DNA from: Actinacidiphila alni
GTDB taxonomy: Bacteria > Actinomycetota > Actinomycetes > Streptomycetales > Streptomycetaceae
DNA length: 64,000 nt
Direction of reading: 5' to 3'
Assembly (NCBI RefSeq): GCF_900112845.1
Contig: NZ_FONG01000028.1
Location: 32,139-96,138 of the forward strand
The translations under genes were made by a program, and so were the position numbers. The notes beneath the pieces were generated by a model. That model saw only the letters and a program-made list of their open reading frames with translations, was not told the DNA's origin and ran no database searches. Of the stretch, positions 62,764 to 64,000 are shown piece after piece; positions within the stretch are counted from its first letter, which is position 1, and every line of letters begins with the position of its first letter.

Positions 62764-64000
62764 GTGATGAGCACGGAACGGAACCTTCTGACCGTGGAAC
62801 CGGCGTGCGACCGCCGGGATTTGCGCACCGAGTCGCTGGACGCCGATGTGGCGGTCGTCGGCGGCGGCATGGCGGGTGTGTGCGCGGCGGTGACCGCGGC
62901 GCGGGCGGGCGCGCAGGTGGTGCTGGTGCAGGACCGGCCGGTGCTGGGCGGGAACGCCTCGAGCGAGATACGGCTGTGGGTACTGGGTGCGACCGCGCAC
63001 ATGTTCAACAACAACCGGTGGTCCCGGGAGGGGGGTGTGCTGGACGAGATCCTGGTGGAGAACATGTACCGCAACCCCGAGGGGAACGCGGTCCTGTTCG
63101 ACACGGTCCTGCTGGAGACCGTCGCCGCCGAGCCCGGCATCAGGCTGCTGCTGAACACCGCCGCCGACGCGGTGACCAAGGACGGCGACCGGATCGTGAC
63201 GGTGTCGGGGTTCTGCAGCCAGAACTCGACGCGTTACGAGGTGTCCGCGCCGGTGTTCTGCGACGCCTCCGGCGACGGCGTCCTGGGGTATCTGGCCGGT
63301 GCCGGGTTCCGGATGGGCGCGGAACCGCGCGAGGAGTTCGGTGAACTGTTCGCCCCGCAGGAGTCCTACGGGGGCCTGCTGGGCCAGTCGGTCTACTTCT
63401 CCAGCAAGGACACCGGCCGCCCGGTGACATATGTACCGCCCGCCTACGCACTGGGGGACATCACGAGGATCCCCAGGTGGCGGAGTTTCGACACCCGTGT
63501 GCAGGGCTGCCGGCTGTGGTGGATCGAGTACGGGGGCCGCCTGGACACCGTGCACGACACCGAGGACATCAAGTGGGAACTGTGGAAGGTCGTCCACGGC
63601 GTGTGGGACCACCTGAAGAACTCCGGCGACTTCCCCGAGGCGGAGAACCTGACCCTGGAATGGGCGGGCCTGATCCCCGGCAAACGCGAATCCCGCCGCT
63701 TCGAGGGCCTGTACATGCTCCGCCAGCAGGACATCGTCGGCTGGCACACCCACCCCGACGCGATCGCCTCCGGAGGCTGGTCACTGGACCTCCACCCCGC
63801 CGACGGGGTCTTCAGCGAGCACCCGGGCAGCAACCACATCCACGCCCGCGGCGTCTACCAGATCCCCTACCGGTGCCTGGTCAGCCGCGACGTGCCGAAC
63901 CTGCTCCTGGCGGGCCGGATCATCAGCGTCTCGCACGTGGCGTTCGCCTCCACCCGGGTGATGGCCACGTGCGCCCAGGCCGGGCAGGCGGCGGGCCTGG
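62764..64000 (+). CDS. FAD-dependent oxidoreductase, PF12831 type, 3'-truncated by window edge
   Basis: The frame is open from GTG 62764 to the end of the window (412 residues visible). FAD motif VAVVGGGMAGVCAAVTAARA, then the family signature VLGGNASSEIRLWV, CDASGDGVLGYLAGAGFRMG and a late RCLVSRDVPNLLLAGRIIS. AGGAG lies nine bases before the GTG (ATG 62767 also possible). Distinct subgroup from 58510-60111; the pair flanks the beta-helix gene. No signal peptide. Substrate unknown, probably a sugar or uronate. Confidence 0.82.
   Translation, partial: MMSTERNLLTVEPACDRRDLRTESLDADVAVVGGGMAGVCAAVTAARAGAQVVLVQDRPVLGGNASSEIRLWVLGATAHMFNNNRWSREGGVLDEILVENMYRNPEGNAVLFDTVLLETVAAEPGIRLLLNTAADAVTKDGDRIVTVSGFCSQNSTRYEVSAPVFCDASGDGVLGYLAGAGFRMGAEPREEFGELFAPQESYGGLLGQSVYFSSKDTGRPVTYVPPAYALGDITRIPRWRSFDTRVQGCRLWWIEYGGRLDTVHDTEDIKWELWKVVHGVWDHLKNSGDFPEAENLTLEWAGLIPGKRESRRFEGLYMLRQQDIVGWHTHPDAIASGGWSLDLHPADGVFSEHPGSNHIHARGVYQIPYRCLVSRDVPNLLLAGRIISVSHVAFASTRVMATCAQAGQAAGL

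Noticed and set aside
61071..63179. Minus-strand 702-residue open frame across the beta-helix gene and the next gene
   Set aside because: Spans two plus-strand genes and a strong terminator; no coding features of its own.
58510..64000. Mobile element carrying the sugar genes
   Set aside because: No transposase, integrase, terminal inverted repeats or target duplications seen at the edges within the window.

Overview
High-GC actinobacterial DNA, almost certainly from Streptomycetaceae. The evidence is the near-universal G/C third codon positions, a chaplin, DUF5999, DUF6199, DUF3040 and LPFR-motif small proteins, F420-dependent luciferase-like oxidoreductases, RsbW/STAS partner-switching genes, and rare TTA (bldA-type) codons. 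No tRNA, rRNA, CRISPR array, prophage or insertion sequence was seen. Accessory and decaying genes are frequent, which fits a chromosome arm.

Layout. 1-3.9 kb: the 3' part of a class III lanthipeptide synthetase and a half-size ABC exporter; the precursor gene must lie outside the window. 4-9 kb: an anti-sigma-like ATPase divergent from a STAS antagonist, then a ROK repressor divergent from a large secreted carbohydrate-binding protein. 9-15 kb: F420 oxidoreductase, small stress-type protein, PLP beta-synthase, UvrD-type helicase. 15-20 kb: signalling island with a CHASE3 histidine kinase, Rcp1-like regulator, a second RsbW-like ATPase, two STAS proteins and a DUF5999-like protein. 20-26 kb: small proteins mixed with decay (recQ pseudogene, shortened PRC-barrel gene). 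26-31 kb: MreB-like protein, GAF-PP2C phosphatase, an aldehyde-dehydrogenase-like protein that has lost its catalytic residues, a chaplin, and an ECF sigma factor with a TTA codon. 31-38 kb: Lys/Ala-rich DNA-binding-type protein, an unusual fusion of the membrane part of a molybdopterin oxidoreductase to a fasciclin lipoprotein, PoxB-type pyruvate dehydrogenase, GltB-like FMN protein, membrane protein. 38-47.8 kb: mostly secreted or small proteins.

47.8-64 kb is a coherent polysaccharide-utilisation locus. A GH42 beta-galactosidase and an acetyl-esterase (minus strand) diverge from a five-gene peptide/oligosaccharide ABC importer (family 5 binding protein, two permeases, two ATPases) translationally coupled to a LacI repressor. 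These are followed by a PF12831-type FAD oxidoreductase, the relic of a GH3 enzyme, a secreted beta-helix (polysaccharide-lyase-like) protein and a second FAD oxidoreductase that runs off the window. The likely theme is uptake and breakdown of an acetylated, galactose-containing plant polysaccharide such as a pectic galactan or rhamnogalacturonan; the substrate is inferred.

A recurring GGGTAGGCG element precedes several small stress-type genes and one anti-sigma gene, suggesting shared control by a stress sigma factor tied to the RsbW/STAS/PP2C proteins encoded here.
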